64,000 bases of DNA from Sphagnum compactum (GCA_965153455.1 OZ234501.1:11842001-11906000); one strand, 5' to 3'; shown: positions 23,881-37,407, counted from the first letter of the stretch. Translations and numbers: made by a program. Notes: a model not told the origin generated them from the letters alone.

Positions 23881-24660
23881 GACCTACTAAGATGAGAAGG
23901 TAGCCTCAGCCTACCACACATTTTGAGAAATATTGCACATTTGTAAACTTTACCCATCGCAATGCACAAGGCAAAGGTTAATCGTGAACCTAAACGCACA
24001 TAGATCATGAGGTGGAGGAGGGGGAAAGATCTTACACCTACTCTTTAAGATTGATTGGGAGGGATTTTACACCTATAAGCACCTACACCATTCATTAAGA
24101 GTGAAAGGGATTAAGTAGGTGAAAATCCCTTCCTTTAATAAAGCACTTGGATAATTCTTAGTGTACCTTATTCAAGAATGTTCCTTTTCAAAAAAAAAGG
24201 TGTAATACAACTACTCCTTAAAAGGGGGAGTGATATTGCACCTTAGTCAAATAGCCAAAGATAGCTACCAAGCTTAAGTAGAAGGAATAAGAAAACCCCT
24301 TTCTTATTCCTCATGATCATTGTAATGTATAGATTCACAATAACTTTCAGCATTCTCTACCATACTTTTTGTTATGGTTGGAAAGCCCTTGATGAGTAGA
24401 GATGCACCAAGGTCATTTGGTAGTGTTTAGACTATGGTGCAAGAGTTATTGAATATATATATTAACAGTATATCCATAGACTTTTTTTGGGGGTTAATTT
24501 GGTACGTGTTCATTTTTTATTTCATTCTTTGATCATAATTTCATAGTTTTACATCCTTTTAAATGAGTGTATTGTTCAATAAATCAAAACTTTGATCTAC
24601 TATTCCATTTGTGCAATGTGTTTGAAGTTGTGCATGATTGGTTTTTGATGCATGCCACAT
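23881..24660. other. Spacer without a recognised feature
   Basis: AT-rich DNA containing several GGGATTTTACACCTA-type short repeats between 24030 and 24125. Nothing coding is seen. Confidence 0.4.
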
Positions 24661-25359
24661 TCCAACCAAGATACACAAGCACGCATTGAATTTTACCATG
24701 GCACCTTAAGATGTTGATTTTCATTTGAAATGAAGGGTTTTAAAGGATGTCAAATCAATTATTTGGTTTGGAGATTGATAACAATAATTGCATGACATTA
24801 CATGCACACATCTGAAATGAAGAAGACATGATTTATAAAAAACAAGGTGTTGGACCATATTGTGAAAATGAGTGTGGATAAAGTAACATTGATCCCACTT
24901 GCCCATGTAACCCAATCATTTTTTGAAAGTGATGGTTCTTGGATTGTAAGGAATCAACATCTTGACAATGTGGCATACAAAATAAGATATCTATTTATTG
25001 AATATGCAGGTTGCACATGTGGGTGGGCATTATGAACGAATTTTTATAAGCACCAAATTGTTATTATTTTCATGGCCATTGATGTTGCCCAAGAAGATGT
25101 CATTGATTATTGTGGAACATGGTACACATTTAAGTGTGGAAGCTTGATGGCCATATTTGCAAACCTTAAGCATATTTTGGATGGATTGGATTTCGAAAAT
25201 GATGTGAAGCTAATAGTAATGAAGGTCATTGATATTAGTTTGATTAATACCATTGATGAAGGTGTGCATCCTATAGATGAAGTTGGGGGTTTTGATGAGC
25301 ATGGAAGTTCAATTGTTCCTTTGGAAGGAACAATAGTTTGTTTAAATCACACAATGTAA
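24661..25359 (+). pseudogene. Remnant of a MULE/FAR1-type transposase C-terminus with SWIM zinc finger
   Basis: One continuous diverged frame reads RIEFYHGTLRC-stop-FSFEMKG, YLVWRLITIIA-stop-HYMHTS, KNKVLDHIVKMSVDKVTLIP, then SDGSWIVRNQH and YAGCTCGWAL-stop-TNFYKHQ. After that comes IDVAQEDVIDYCGTWY. The CxCx(n)(C)xH pattern after the W-x-V element is the SWIM finger found near the C-terminus of MULE transposases. The second cysteine pair member is Tyr here, and the linker Arg is a stop. All stops are TGA, the product expected from CGA or TGG by C-to-T (or opposite-strand) decay. Confidence 0.7.
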
Positions 25360-25974
25360 GAAATCAATGAAGAATGCACACAAGGAGGGTTACACTTTGT
25401 GACCATGCCACATTAATCATGAGAGTTGTGGCATCATAAATTCAAAACATTCACCTCACAAAGGCGAATGAATAATTGCACCCAGGAATGTCATTACATC
25501 ATGTAAATGGTAGTTTAGGGTATTCGATTCATAGGTTGAAAGATTGGCACAAAACAATGCTCACAAGAGAAGATCTCATGAATAAATATCAATTTGTATA
25601 TCCAATAGGCATTAGATTCCTCTAAATTGTTTGTTTGTTCATTTATACTAAAGATTTACAATATTATAGTGTACCAAATGTCAATAATATTATTTTGTAC
25701 TTGACAACCAAATGTATGGGATGTGTTTTATGTTAACATGAACCCCACAATGTAGTATAAAAGTTTAGCTAATGGAAAATGTATATTGTGAACATTGTAG
25801 TTCATATATAACCACTAAGAAAACATAAACCATACCTAATAGTTTTAAGTGTTGTATACATTAGGAAAGATTTTCAATGAAAATTTGGAAGATTGGATGC
25901 ATGTATTGTTTATCAACAAGTGACTTTGTGAGCTTTGAATGTAAATGTTGCATTTATGCAATGCAAATTCAAAG

Positions 25975-26335
25975 GGATTATGGAGGTATTGCAATTACCT
26001 TATTTACATAAAAAAGAAGTAATGCATGTATTGTAATTAGAAGATTTTTTTTAATGTGTTTTAAGAACAATATATGCAAGTATTGCGATTTACATAAATT
26101 GGATTAAGACTCGTGATGCAGGTAGTGTAATTAACACAAGGTGGTTTAAGACTCTAATGCAAGTATTGCAATTGGAGCAACATTCCAACGTAAGTTAAGA
26201 TTCAAATGTAAGCATTGCAGTTGGAGAAGACCATTTTTTAAATGTGTATTAAGAAGATTACATGCAAGTAATGTTAAATTGGACCCAATGTTTAATGTGG
26301 GTTAGAGAAACATCTATTCAAATATTGCAATGATA
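25975..26335. repeat. Degenerate minisatellite with core ATGCAAGTATTGCAATTGGA
   Basis: The core recurs about eight times (near 25990, 26020, 26080, 26113, 26157, 26206, 26260, 26318) at 33-60-bp spacing, with TTTAAGACTC-type linkers. AT-rich and non-coding. Confidence 0.7.
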
Positions 26336-27450
26336 TTTTAAATATGCTTTGCATGGCCCTACATGTAGGTGTTGCATTTCATAACATTGTTTTTCATGGA
26401 AAGTGATAGTTATACACACATATGTTATAGGTTTTTGTAGGTTTGAATCATCACCAATGCTTGTGTGATTATGTCTTACCACCACCTTGCACATCTTCTT
26501 GAAAAAAATTATTTTCATTGAATCGCAAATTGTAATACCTTTTTTTGTAGTCAACGAATGAAACATTAGTTTAAGTATGAACAAACTAATTGCAAACTAT
26601 ATGTAACAAGTTTCTAATACATGTGTTATATTAGCCTAGTTTACCTATTAATTAAATACTAGCTATTATAGGTAATAATGTTAAATTAATAATTTAAAAA
26701 TCATAATAATGTAATGGATATTAAAATAATAATAATAACATCAATAATATTATTACATAGTTAATTTTAATGTAATCAACAATTAATTGTAATTATTATT
26801 AGCTAGTATATTTGCCTGGTTACCATTACTTATAATAATCATAACAAATAATGTTGTATCAAGTTTTTTTTTTGGTCATTATTATTTTTTTGTTATAATT
26901 ATGGTCAACCTAAGTATTCAATAATTAGTTTAATAGTAATAATAATAAATTTCAGTAAGAAAAATAGTCAATTGACAATAACTAATGTAATCATTTAGTA
27001 TTAATAGATTAAATGACTCTTTTTAATTAATTAAAACCTTAATTATAATATTCTAAATTAGGCTACCCATTTTATTATTAGTAGTAGTATTAAAAAATAG
27101 TAATTCCAATAGGTATATATAATAATCCTTTAAATTAATTATAGTAATAATGTAATATAATTAGTTAAATTCGTATGCTACTTGTTAAAGTAATCATGAA
27201 AATATATTACAAATGATAAATAAGTAAAGTAACCATAATAATATTTAGTAAATTATTATTATAGCTAGCTAGTAATGAACCTAGGCTAACTATTTTAATA
27301 TTAATAATATTATTATTGTCTCTTTACTTTTAGCTCTTATTAAGTCTAATAATTAATATCTAAGAAACAATCATTCCATTAGGTTTTAATTTTCTTGATA
27401 ATAATTGCAATATCAGCAAAATAATGACTACAAATAAATGTATTGCTTTG
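26336..27450. other. Extremely AT-rich spacer
   Basis: Dominated by TAATAATAA/ATTATT simple sequence, especially 26630-27400. No gene is seen. Composition changes abruptly at about 27450, where the 3' flank of the LRR gene begins. Confidence 0.6.
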
Positions 27451-28550
27451 ATCTGGAATCATGCATATCAGGATTTGCTGGTGGATTATACTTTCCTGTG
27501 CACGGCTCAACATTTGAGTAACCTCAGAGGACCATCCTTGCAAATCCTGCAACCATCTATTTTGTACATGATCTGGAGTCCTCGTATCTATTTTTGCGCC
27601 TAGACCATGTCTTTAGATTTGGATTAGGGTTGTAGGTGAAAGCAAGGTAACCTGATTTCAAGACTTGGGAAGACTCAGGAGTGCACCCTGGCTCAATAGT
27701 TGATGCAACCCTCAATGATTAGAAGCAGAGATGGCACCAGGGACCATACAGTTGGATATTCTTATCATGGAATCTGAGGCCTGCAAGAAATGTCATGGCT
27801 GGGCAATATCAGAAGACAGGTGAGCTTTTCTAACGAATACAACAAGAAGGCAGGAGACAGTCCCTCATTTGTAAGCTGTTGTACAGGGTGCTCACAATGT
27901 TTCTGCAGATCCATCCATAATGTTTATAGAACGCATTTCTGCAACTGAGCTAGTGATGGGGAAGAGTTTTGATTAATGCCAGGATGGAATGCTCCACAGT
28001 GTTCACATCTTATTCACATGTACAGATCACAACTCACATGGAATCCCTCACAAAAATTTCAAGCATGGATTCAATTCCCATTTCTGAGATGGACAGACTT
28101 GATGCAGGTTCATGTTGGAGATGGTAAAGCTCTTTCATAGTGTACCTTAACCGCTCATCTGCCACAGAGAAAACAACAGGCCCATCCATTCAAACTGGAA
28201 ATTCGCATTATTAGACTTGGGACTTTCACTCTCAGTTCTGAGGCCAACAAGAAGGAACAAGAATGAGAAATGACCAACCCACTGCTTGGAAATTTTCCTC
28301 CTCTAAGAAGTAACAAAGTTCTTTTTCTGTCTAGTACCCATTGTGTCTACCAATCCTGGGGGGATCCAAGTAAAGGTTGTATAGCAGCAGTTCATTGAGT
28401 AGAGAAGTTCTTCACACACAAATTCCTTCAAAGACCATGAACTTACTCTGATACAACATACAACCACAGACTCGTGTGATGATTTCCTGCAGCAGAAGAC
28501 TTGAACCATTGACTGTGAACTACTCTGGTGAGATTTAGACTGTGCATCCT
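27451..28550 (-). other. Probable 3' region (terminal exon/UTR) of the LRR gene
   Basis: Base composition is normal genic here, unlike the AT-rich DNA to the left, which suggests transcribed sequence of the minus-strand LRR gene. No long frame is present; the 68-codon frame at 28303-28509 has no recognisable motif. Confidence 0.4.
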
Positions 28551-31500
28551 TTATGAATGCAGAGATCTAAAGATGGAATCACTGACAGTGTGACAGGTAC
28601 TCAGACCAGAGCTGGAGGTGACCCAGATATGCACGTCAGTTGCATACTTACCAAGTACAATCGCAGATCTGCTACTGCCACCAGCAGTCCCACTGGTGGA
28701 TGTGGTCTTTCTTGCCTTCAGAAGCTCCTTTTTCAAAGGCCCACTGGAGCCCTTCCTGGACTGTATCCTTGCCTTTTGCATTTCCCGGGTAAAACTAGTA
28801 GCCTTCTCTCCACTCACCACATCTGCAAACTCCTTGCTAGGAGTTTGAATTTTGGGCAACTTGCTGATATTTACAAGGTTTCGCTCATTCCAAAGCATTA
28901 TACTTGGGTAGGCTTCACAAAAGTTCAGAACTGCATCTTCTGATAGAAGCCAACAATCAGAGAGATCAAGCTCTTGCAAAAGGCAAGGAGGGCTGAACTC
29001 CTGCAAACCTGTGTCTGACACCACTGCACCTTGGATTCCCAAGCACAAAAGGCTAGGGCAGGATGACAAGGCCTGGAGACATGCATCTGACAAGAAATCA
29101 CTTCGGAGGTAAAGGTGTGTGATCTGTTTCAGAGCTGCAAGCTCCATGCAGCTCCCGTCTTGGATACCTGTGTCTCGCAAGTCAAGCCTCTTCAGAGATG
29201 GAAGTTGGTGAAGGTGTGAAAGCACTGAAGTTTGTTTTCCAGTGCCTACTTCTAAAGTCCCTGCCACCACAAGCTACAGCCATCAGAAATGACCTAAATT
29301 GGGACTCTAGCTCATCAGTCTGCTTATAAAACAATTGACAACCTGGATACAATCAGGACCACCACATTAATGCCCAACATTGATCTAGTGAATTCTCCTT
29401 ACAAAGGCCTCTCAGCACCAGATTGGGCCGCTTCTTTGCTCCACATACACTTATTACATTTTCGGCCATGTCATGAAGCCCAGCATCTTAATCTGCAACT
29501 TTTGGTTTCTTCCTTACCTTCCACTTTGGTGCTGCTGAGGTTAACACTCTGTAGTGAAGGCATGAGAGCTAGGAGTGCAAAGACATGGTCATCAACAGAA
29601 GTGTAGCTGAGGGAGAGCTGCTCCAGCTGTTGCACATGTCCCACTAGTGCCCCAACACCTTTGGATCCCACATTTGTCCTGCTCAGACTGAGCCATCTGA
29701 GATTTCCCCCAAATCCAGCAAATCTATGCATGACACTATCATTAAAAAACCTTGTTGAGGTGAGGTCCAGCATGGATAGCTCTTGCATAAGTAGGAGCCC
29801 ATCCACACCTGTGGAGTTTGATTCAGAAAGGTTCAACAGTTTTACTCTTGTGGTCCCAATGCTGACAATTGCATCTCTTGACAGTAGCACTGCTCCTGAG
29901 AGGTACAATTCTTTCAGAGGAATCTCAGATTCTTCCCAACCCTTGAAAATTGACTCAATCCTACAGTTGCTAAGGTTCAAACATATGAGTGACCTTAGTG
30001 TGGGGATGACTGTGACGCTGGTCAAGGCAAGATTCAACATTTGCAATGACTTGAAAGACTTCAGATGAATGGCACCAGCATTGGACACCTTGCTACCCCA
30101 GAGGTCAATGTGTACCAATTGCTCCAGTGCCTGCAATTTAAACCCACATCAGAAAGCATTGTTTAGTGCCATGTGCTGGTTACTCCATGAAAGGATTGAG
30201 GAAACCAGCACTTAGAATTCCAAGTGTGATGTATCGTACACAAAACTCAGTTGTCTAGGTGACTATAGGAACAGAAATGGATCAATACACTGATGAAAAA
30301 TGGATTTCCCAACAGGATAGTGAACTGCTTCCACATTCATAGGAGTCTACCACAGAGCTTTTCTATTGACTGCTGTGTTGATTGTTCCATATGTCTGCAA
30401 CAGATGCTTGAACTTGTTGAGGCAATGAATTGCACACAAAAGATAGCCTCACCTGGAGAGAGGACAGATGGGCATCAGTCACAGGACAGCCCCCCAAATC
30501 AAGGTAATTGAGAGCTGTGAGGACTGGCAACATCGCTAATCCCTTTGTGCCAACGCCAGTTTCAGCCAGTCCAAGCTTCTTCAATTGGGTCAGTGAGACA
30601 ATGTGACACACACCCTCATCACTCAGCTTTTTGCAGCGAGTTAATTCCAGCTCCTCTATGCTTGTTAGACCTGAATTCGCATTACTAAACTCAGAATTCT
30701 GATCAGCTTATGGAACACAGCAGTCCGTTGGTCCTTGAGCCTATGAACCACCCACCTGCAGAGTAGGTCACCACCAAGTGGACAGCAATACATTGATCTA
30801 GCTCCAGAACACACTGTGTTCCTACAAATGTGTATTGACCAACCAATACCAGGAATTCCACTTTGCAGGATAGCCTGGATCAAATACAACCCTCACTTAT
30901 TTCCATGCATTGTTGGTGTAAAGCAAAGGAGAGAAATCACACCTACAAGGTGCCAAAGGGCATTATTAGTCAGAGATCTGCAGTCAGTGGCACGAAGAAT
31001 GCGCAGGTGGTGGAAACCTCCCAGATATGCCATCCATTCTGCATCAACACTCAGTTCCCCGCTCAGATCCACATCTTCAATACTATGTTGAAATAGCCTG
31101 CACACATCAATTCCAGAAGCAAGGAAGCAAAACCATAAACATGATCCTTTGAATGTATGGAGATCATACACAATTGGACCCTTCCTTCATTGTTCCAAGA
31201 AAATAGACAATGGCTATGACAAGCCAATAGCAGTAACACATCTGATCGGGGCTCTTCGCCACCCTGCAATTGTGTGTGCGTTCAAGTCACCACTGCGATG
31301 AATGTGATTGCTTGCTTTGGAGGACTTGAGAGCCACATCCCTAGACATGCACTTTGTGAAATACAAGACGAAAAACGACTGCTTCCATTTCCATCTGCAA
31401 AAATTCTTTAGCTTCAAATACAAAGATTAAAAAGGATGGAGTGATCAAAGCCAAAAGTTGCATACTCGAGTAGAGGTGGCGTGAGGAGATGCGAATGCAA

Positions 31501-31665
31501 CAGACGATGGAAGAGAGGCTCCGCCAGCTGAGATGGAAGTCTCGCCAGGGTTCTCCGTTGTCGACGCCATATCGCGACACTGTGCTTATCACGGCAAGCA
31601 GATCTGAGGCAAAATTCCACCAATCTTCCTGCAGGACTAGTGCTATTACCAGCCTCCGATGCCAT
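28551..31665 (-). CDS. RNI-type leucine-rich repeat protein (homologue of Arabidopsis At4g23840), about 600 aa
   Basis: Minus-strand exons: 31665-31466, 31097-30943, 30670-30453, 30130-29518 and 29260-28652; GT-AG with phases 2, 1, 0, 1. The N-terminus has the family signature RLVEFCLRSACRDKHS, WRRQRRTLARLPSQLAE and SVDAEWMAYLGGFHHLR. It is followed by about 15 leucine-rich repeats of the ribonuclease-inhibitor-like/AMN1 type (IEELELTRCKKLSDEGV, LDLGGCPVTDAHLSSLQ, VHIDLWGSKVSNAGAIHLKS, LQELDLSDCWLLSEDAVLNF). The C-terminus is a basic tail (RKGSSGPLKKELLKARK). There is no signal peptide, membrane helix or kinase, so a soluble intracellular scaffold is likely; function unknown. After 28652 a strong donor (CTTG|GTAAGT) suggests one more small exon that I could not place. 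Without splicing, the frame ends at 28551. Confidence 0.85.
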
Positions 31666-32170
31666 CTTCTCCTCAAACCAAGCTCCGCTTGTATCCAAGC
31701 CCATACTACGACAAAAAGACAAACCCCAGGTACTACTCACATTACCTCAAAACAATCCAATTAACCTCGGCTCCTTCCGAAAACCGACGATCACAGCTGC
31801 TCGGCTCCCTTCTTTCCTTCTCAAAACCGACAATCCAAACTGCCCGGCTCCCTTTCTATCTCAAAACCTACAATCCGCGGATGTGTGACAGGAGATCTAA
31901 CGCTCTCTAGAATCCACCAAAAGAACTCCAACGATGGCGTTACACAATTACACCATCAGAGGGGGCAAAAAAAAAAACACACACACACACACACACACAC
32001 ACATGCCAGAAAACAATCGGTTCAATGCCTTGCACTCTACGACAACTACGAGGCTTCCTTCCTTCCTTCCTTCCTTCCTGAGATTACCGCCAGCGGATCT
32101 GCAGCTCCGAACTCTGCAATGCAATCTGGAGACGGCCATGGCCATGGCACGCCATATTATTAAATAACAA
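31666..32170 (-). promoter_or_regulatory. Upstream region of the LRR gene with microsatellites
   Basis: This holds the leader and presumed promoter of the minus-strand LRR gene. It contains a (CA)n run at about 31978-32003 and a (TTCC)n run at about 32055-32079. CCGA/CTTTC repeats near 31770-31870 form three imperfect copies of CGGCTCCCTTCT...CAAAACCGACAATCC. No core promoter element could be assigned. Confidence 0.4.
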
Positions 32171-32463
32171 ATTTACACTCTCTGTTAACCAATTTATCAA
32201 GTACGTTGTAGTACATCTTTCTCCATTTTGTTTTTTCAAATTTAGGGTTTGTTAATTGTCTGTATTTTTTGCAACTTTGGCTACGTTTTTGCATTGTTTT
32301 TCAATGTCATCATAACCTCTTTTTTTTCCCTTTTTTTTTTGGGTCCCTTTTTGGTGCAAAGGTTTTATTGGGGACCTTGAATTTCAATTTCTAAGGGATG
32401 CCAATGAAGATCTTACATACACTTGCTTGAGGAACATTAAGAATTTTTTTTGCTAGAACCCCA

Positions 32464-32501
32464 TGGGTTTAGGGTTTAGGGTTTAAACCCTAAACCCTAG
32501 A
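32464..32501. repeat. Head-to-head telomere-type repeats (TTTAGGG then CCCTAAA)
   Basis: About two and a half units of the plant telomere motif TTTAGGG run directly into two inverted units, AAACCCTAAACCCTA. They form a near-perfect palindrome of about 36 bases centred on GTTTAAAC. Confidence 0.9.
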
Positions 32502-32740
32502 CAATATATACATATATATATTTTCAAGACCAACAATAACATGACAAACACTATGAACTCATATTTTCTAAAGTTTGCTTTGATGAAATAAAAGGAAGAT
32601 AGATAGATAGATAGGTAAACAATTTGACAAAATAAAATAACTTATTTGCTTGCTTCAAGTTTGTGGCAAAAATTTATGAACAAAACTTGATTTATAGTTT
32701 GGTCATGAGCATGGCATAATTTTTTTTTAATTTTTTTTTT

Positions 32741-32930
32741 CCCATTCTTCATTTCATCTATCATTTTGTCATCCTTCAACTTTTCAACTAGCAAATCCCT
32801 TAGAGATGTAGAATTTAAATTTTTTTTTTTTTTTCCCCATTCTTCATTTCATCTATCATTTTGACATCCTTCAACTTTTCAACTAGCAAATCCCTTAGAG
32901 ATGTAGAATTTTTTTTTTAAATTCTTTTTA
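32741..32930. repeat. 95-bp tandem duplication bordered by poly-T
   Basis: CCCATTCTTCATTTCATCTA through TTAGAGATGTAGAATTT occurs at 32741 and again at 32836 with a single visible difference (TTTTGTCATCC versus TTTTGACATCC). Confidence 0.9.
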
Positions 32931-35900
32931 TTAACAACTCAATGTATTGTAGTAAATAAAACTAGTCATAAGGATTGTTTCAAGGTTCGTGGAGCTTCTA
33001 GGAGCCCAAAAAAAGAAAATATGCTTGTTAATGTTGCTTTGCAAACTAATGGAGCTTTCCTTTCTAAAAGCCACCATTTATTATGTGTTTCCTATTTCTA
33101 GCATGTTCAATTTTAATGATAAAAACCCCATCATTGCACATAAATTCAATGTAAACTCAACCTAGAAATGCTTAATGTGGCATATACAATTGTGCTAGTG
33201 CAATTTATCTTTTCCGGTCTCAATAGTTGCCATAGTAAGTAACTTCATTCTTTCATTACAATGACCCAACACATCTTTTTCTTTCATGAATCCATTCATA
33301 TTTCATCAATATTTTATTTGTGTTGAGGCTTATGTAATTTCATGTTATCCTAACTTTTCAAATAATTTCTCTTACTATGCAATCATCATAAAAACTTGAA
33401 ATCCAAAGTGCGACAAAAACCAACCAATGCTTGGTATGGCATTTAGTTAATGTGCTTAGCACAATCAATTGGAATGATTTGAGTGTGAAAAAAACTTTAC
33501 AAATAGTTGAAAAAAAGGAAGTGTTTGGCTTGATCTAACTTGGATTTTAACCTTTACGACTAGCATAGAACTCTAGCATAGATTGAAACACACAAGAATC
33601 TACTAATGTGCATTGTACATGAACTTTTTCATTGTATTTTTCATTGTTTTTGTTGTTTTTTTTATATGCCATAAACATAATGTTTTGTTTTGGTTTTTCT
33701 ACTACCATTTTAGGGAGTAATTTATGTGATTTATTTACATTTATGTGATTTATTTACATTTACCATCCAATGTTTTAGCTCTTTAGTATTTTTGTTATTA
33801 TTTCTAGAATCAATGTTATATGAAGATATGAAAATCACATTTTGCATACTTCATATTGGGATCCTTACATCTTACATACTAGTTTATATATATTGAAATA
33901 CCATGCACCTTACATATTTATGATGCTAGAATATTATTATTATTATTTTACAACATTAACATATTGACATGTTGAAATAAACTTACATCTTGTGTTGTGG
34001 TTAATATGTTTGTTTTGGGGATTGGGTCAATTGGATGGGCTTTGATGGGAGTTGTATTTATAAAGTAGGAGGTTAAATAATCTCTAACTTTTTTTACATT
34101 TTTGGCAAGAAATCAAACATTTAATTGCATTTTTCATTACATTTGAAGTGTTTGTATGAAAATACATAGCTCTAGTTTGAAACTTTATAGATTTCTTTTA
34201 TGTTTGATAAATATATTTTTTATTTTCCTAGGTTATACTATGCCCTACAATTTGTGTGAACAACTGTCACTAATATTTTACCAGTTTGAATCCATATGTT
34301 CCACTATCTAAACTTAATAAAAATTTCTTCAAATTTACCATATAATGTCCCCTAATTTATTTTATCACACAATTAAAAATTTATATTTAAAAATTCATCA
34401 TTAAATTTTTTTAATCCAATTGAAAAAAATTATATTAAAAATTATTTAACATTTCCAATTGGTCATAATTCAATGGATTCAATAAATTCATCGAGCACAA
34501 CCGATGCATTTTATAATGCCTTCTTTACAACATTGAAAAAACCTTAGTGGAACTACCGTTGCATATTGGATTTATTATGTTTATTATTAGTGAATTTTGT
34601 GGTTTTACTTTGGCAGGCTTATTTTAAACCAATGCACCATGTTCATTGATTGAAAAAAAAACGCATAGGTACATGGTGTAAAAATTCAACAATCATTTTA
34701 AGGTTATGCAAACTTGCATAGTGTAAAGGGGCCTCTTGCAACACTATAAAGACATTTGAAACCTTACATTTATGGGAGCTATGAACAATGTAAGGAACAT
34801 GTGTATTGCAATGATTTTATTTTGCAAAATTTAGACTTATAAAAAGAAATAATTTAAAAAAAATCCCTTGTTTTTCAAAGAAAAAGACCAAATTATTGGA
34901 AATTTTGATTTGGCGCCAATTTTTGCCATGTCTTGAGTTTTGAAAGACTTTCAATTTTGGGGTGACGTTTCATTAATTTCTTAAAGTTTGGAGTTTAAAT
35001 TCTTTTTCACAAACTTCTCTCCATTTGAAACAAATTTGAATTTCATCAATTTATGTTAAATCTTGTTTAAGCTAACTGTTAATGAAGTTACGTAATAAAA
35101 CATAAATGTAAAATGGTTGCTTGTTGTGAAATTGTTGGGCAATGCTTTGTTCTGAAAAATAGATCTCCCCATGATGAATACATCAAGCATGCTAAAACAA
35201 CAATGGTGTGCCAATTCAATGGACTATTGCTAGAGACGCTCTTACATTATTCAAAATGAATTAATGGTGTAAATCGATTCCTCTACAAGTATAAGAGAGG
35301 TCCTCTTCTTGTGATGATTCTTTTCAAACCATCACATAGATCCACTCCATAAAAAAGTTACACAAGAGTGCAAAAAACCTCCTCTATTGTATGCCAATTC
35401 AAATCAGCAATCTCACAAACCATAATATAATAAGATGCAAATTTTGAGAGTGCTACAAATTAGTGCAAATTAACCATCTTTATTAGGTGCATAATGGAGA
35501 AATGATCAATCCCAAATTGTCAATAACACAAACAAGTTAATATTCATACTCATTGAATCATCAATATGTTCCACCTTTTAGTACACACAAAATTAATAAA
35601 TTTAAGCACAACAATTGTAGAGAGACATAGTTGCCATTAATAAGGTGTGTAGGAGTGATTGTGGAGACATACCAAAAAGGCACATTTTTTCGTGTGGGAA
35701 GAAAGATTATTTTCAAGGTTGAAACTTTGATAATAATAGCATGGTTATTCTCGAAGACAAATTGAAATTTTAATATCCATGACTTCACCATATTGACATT
35801 AGCAAAACATACCAAGCTTTGATGGAGTTGCTCTAAGTAAAAGGAAGTTGAAGCTAGTTTAAAAAAGACTTTTATAGTAGTTCAATTTTATGGTTGGATT

Positions 35901-36344
35901 AATTTTTTAAAATATTCATCATGTAGGCAAATTAGTGATCATCCACAAGAATATGTAACCAAAATTGACAATAGACCAAATATGAAAGTAGAAAAATTTA
36001 AGAATATTTTTATATTTTGGCTACTTGATGCAACATGTTTGTAGAAATCTAGTGAATTAAAAAAGGAAATTTCAAAATTTGGCAAATTAAGGCCACTTTT
36101 CATAAGTATCCTTTGCACATATGTCAAAATCATATTTTTTAGATTTTAGAAAACTAAAATTTTCCCAAAAAATCATTATTAAAAACTAAAACTAAATTGG
36201 TGAGGTAAAAAAAAATGGTTTCAATGTGTTTGTGGATATTGATGACGTTTTGAAAGTGATTAAAAAGCAGTTCATTAAAAGAAAAGTGGTGTGATGAGTT
36301 GAAGGGTTGAGTTTTTTTTGCTCTACTTATAAAAGGAGAAACTA

Positions 36345-36612
36345 CATAATATAGAACAATAAGTTTTCATTTGCCCCACATTTTGAAGAATGTTCACAAG
36401 TGGGAAAAGGAATAATGTTTTCATTTCTTGGCCTAGTTTTTGAGGAAGGTTCATCAGGTGGGTAGGAAAAACTAAGTGAACATTAATTTTTTGCCCCCAA
36501 TTTTGAAAAATGTTCACTAGGTGGGTAATAAAGATTAAAGATAAGTGTAACTTTATTTTTTTGGTTTCACATTTGAGGAATGTTCACTAGGTGAATGGGA
36601 GAGACTAAGGGA
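36345..36612. repeat. Degenerate ~75-bp repeat with core GAATGTTCACTAGGTGGGTA
   Basis: Four diverged units, each with TTTTGARGAATGTTCAYWAGG followed by a 'GGGAGAGACTAAG'-like segment and a T-rich linker. The same family reappears at 46190-46385. Confidence 0.75.
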
Positions 36613-37407
36613 TAGTTGTATAGTATAATCTCGATAATGTGGGAACAATTTCAACTATGTGACCAATTTTCCTAGTTCCAAATTCCCTCTATAATACAAG
36701 TGCGACAAATTATAATGTGGCTATGAAAATCCTTTGTTTGCCATATAATAAAGGTAATTAATGCCTTAAATGGATGAATGTCATCAAAATATTGACAAAT
36801 TTTTAACGAAAATTAACTATATGTCATCCATCTAAAATGAAGATGTTTGAGAACTTTAAGTGAACAACAGAACTTTTAAAAGAATTGGAGTTCTAATACC
36901 CATAGTTTCAAGTTCAACCTTTTTTTCCTTTTCATAAGTTAAGCAAATATAAAAGTCAAGATGATAATATTTGTGTGAATTGAAGTTAAACACCCCCTCC
37001 CTACACCAAGCATATGTTTTTTTTTTTTTGTGTTGGGTTCACAAACATGAAAAAATCAACAAACCATCTCCCCCTCCCTTCAACTAAGTGCATTCTTTTC
37101 ACATTTCTAGTGTTTGGTTCACAAATTTGAAAAACATCAACCCACCTTCCCCCACCCCAATCAAATGTTTCTTTTTCATTTTTTTTAATGTTGAGTTTAC
37201 AAGCATTTGGAGGGATTAACATTAGGGTTAGTACTCCCAAAGCACTTATGTGTAAGTTCAATAGAAACCCTCTTGGTACTATCATGTTCAAGTTCCTTGT
37301 TTCTCTTTTAGGTCAATTATTGCATTAGATTTGTTGCCCTTCATTGATTAATGATTGCTCCTTTTTCCCATGATTATGTTTTTACGATGTGGTATATTAT
37401 TGATTTT

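Larger units (their letters stand above)
32171..36344. other. Start of a long gene-poor AT-rich block
   Basis: No gene or transposase remnant recognised. Contents are a telomere-like palindrome (32464-32501), a short (GATA)n tract near 32598-32614, a 95-bp tandem duplication, a 20-bp doublet of TTATGTGATTTATTTACATT (33720-33763) and many homopolymer runs. Confidence 0.5.
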
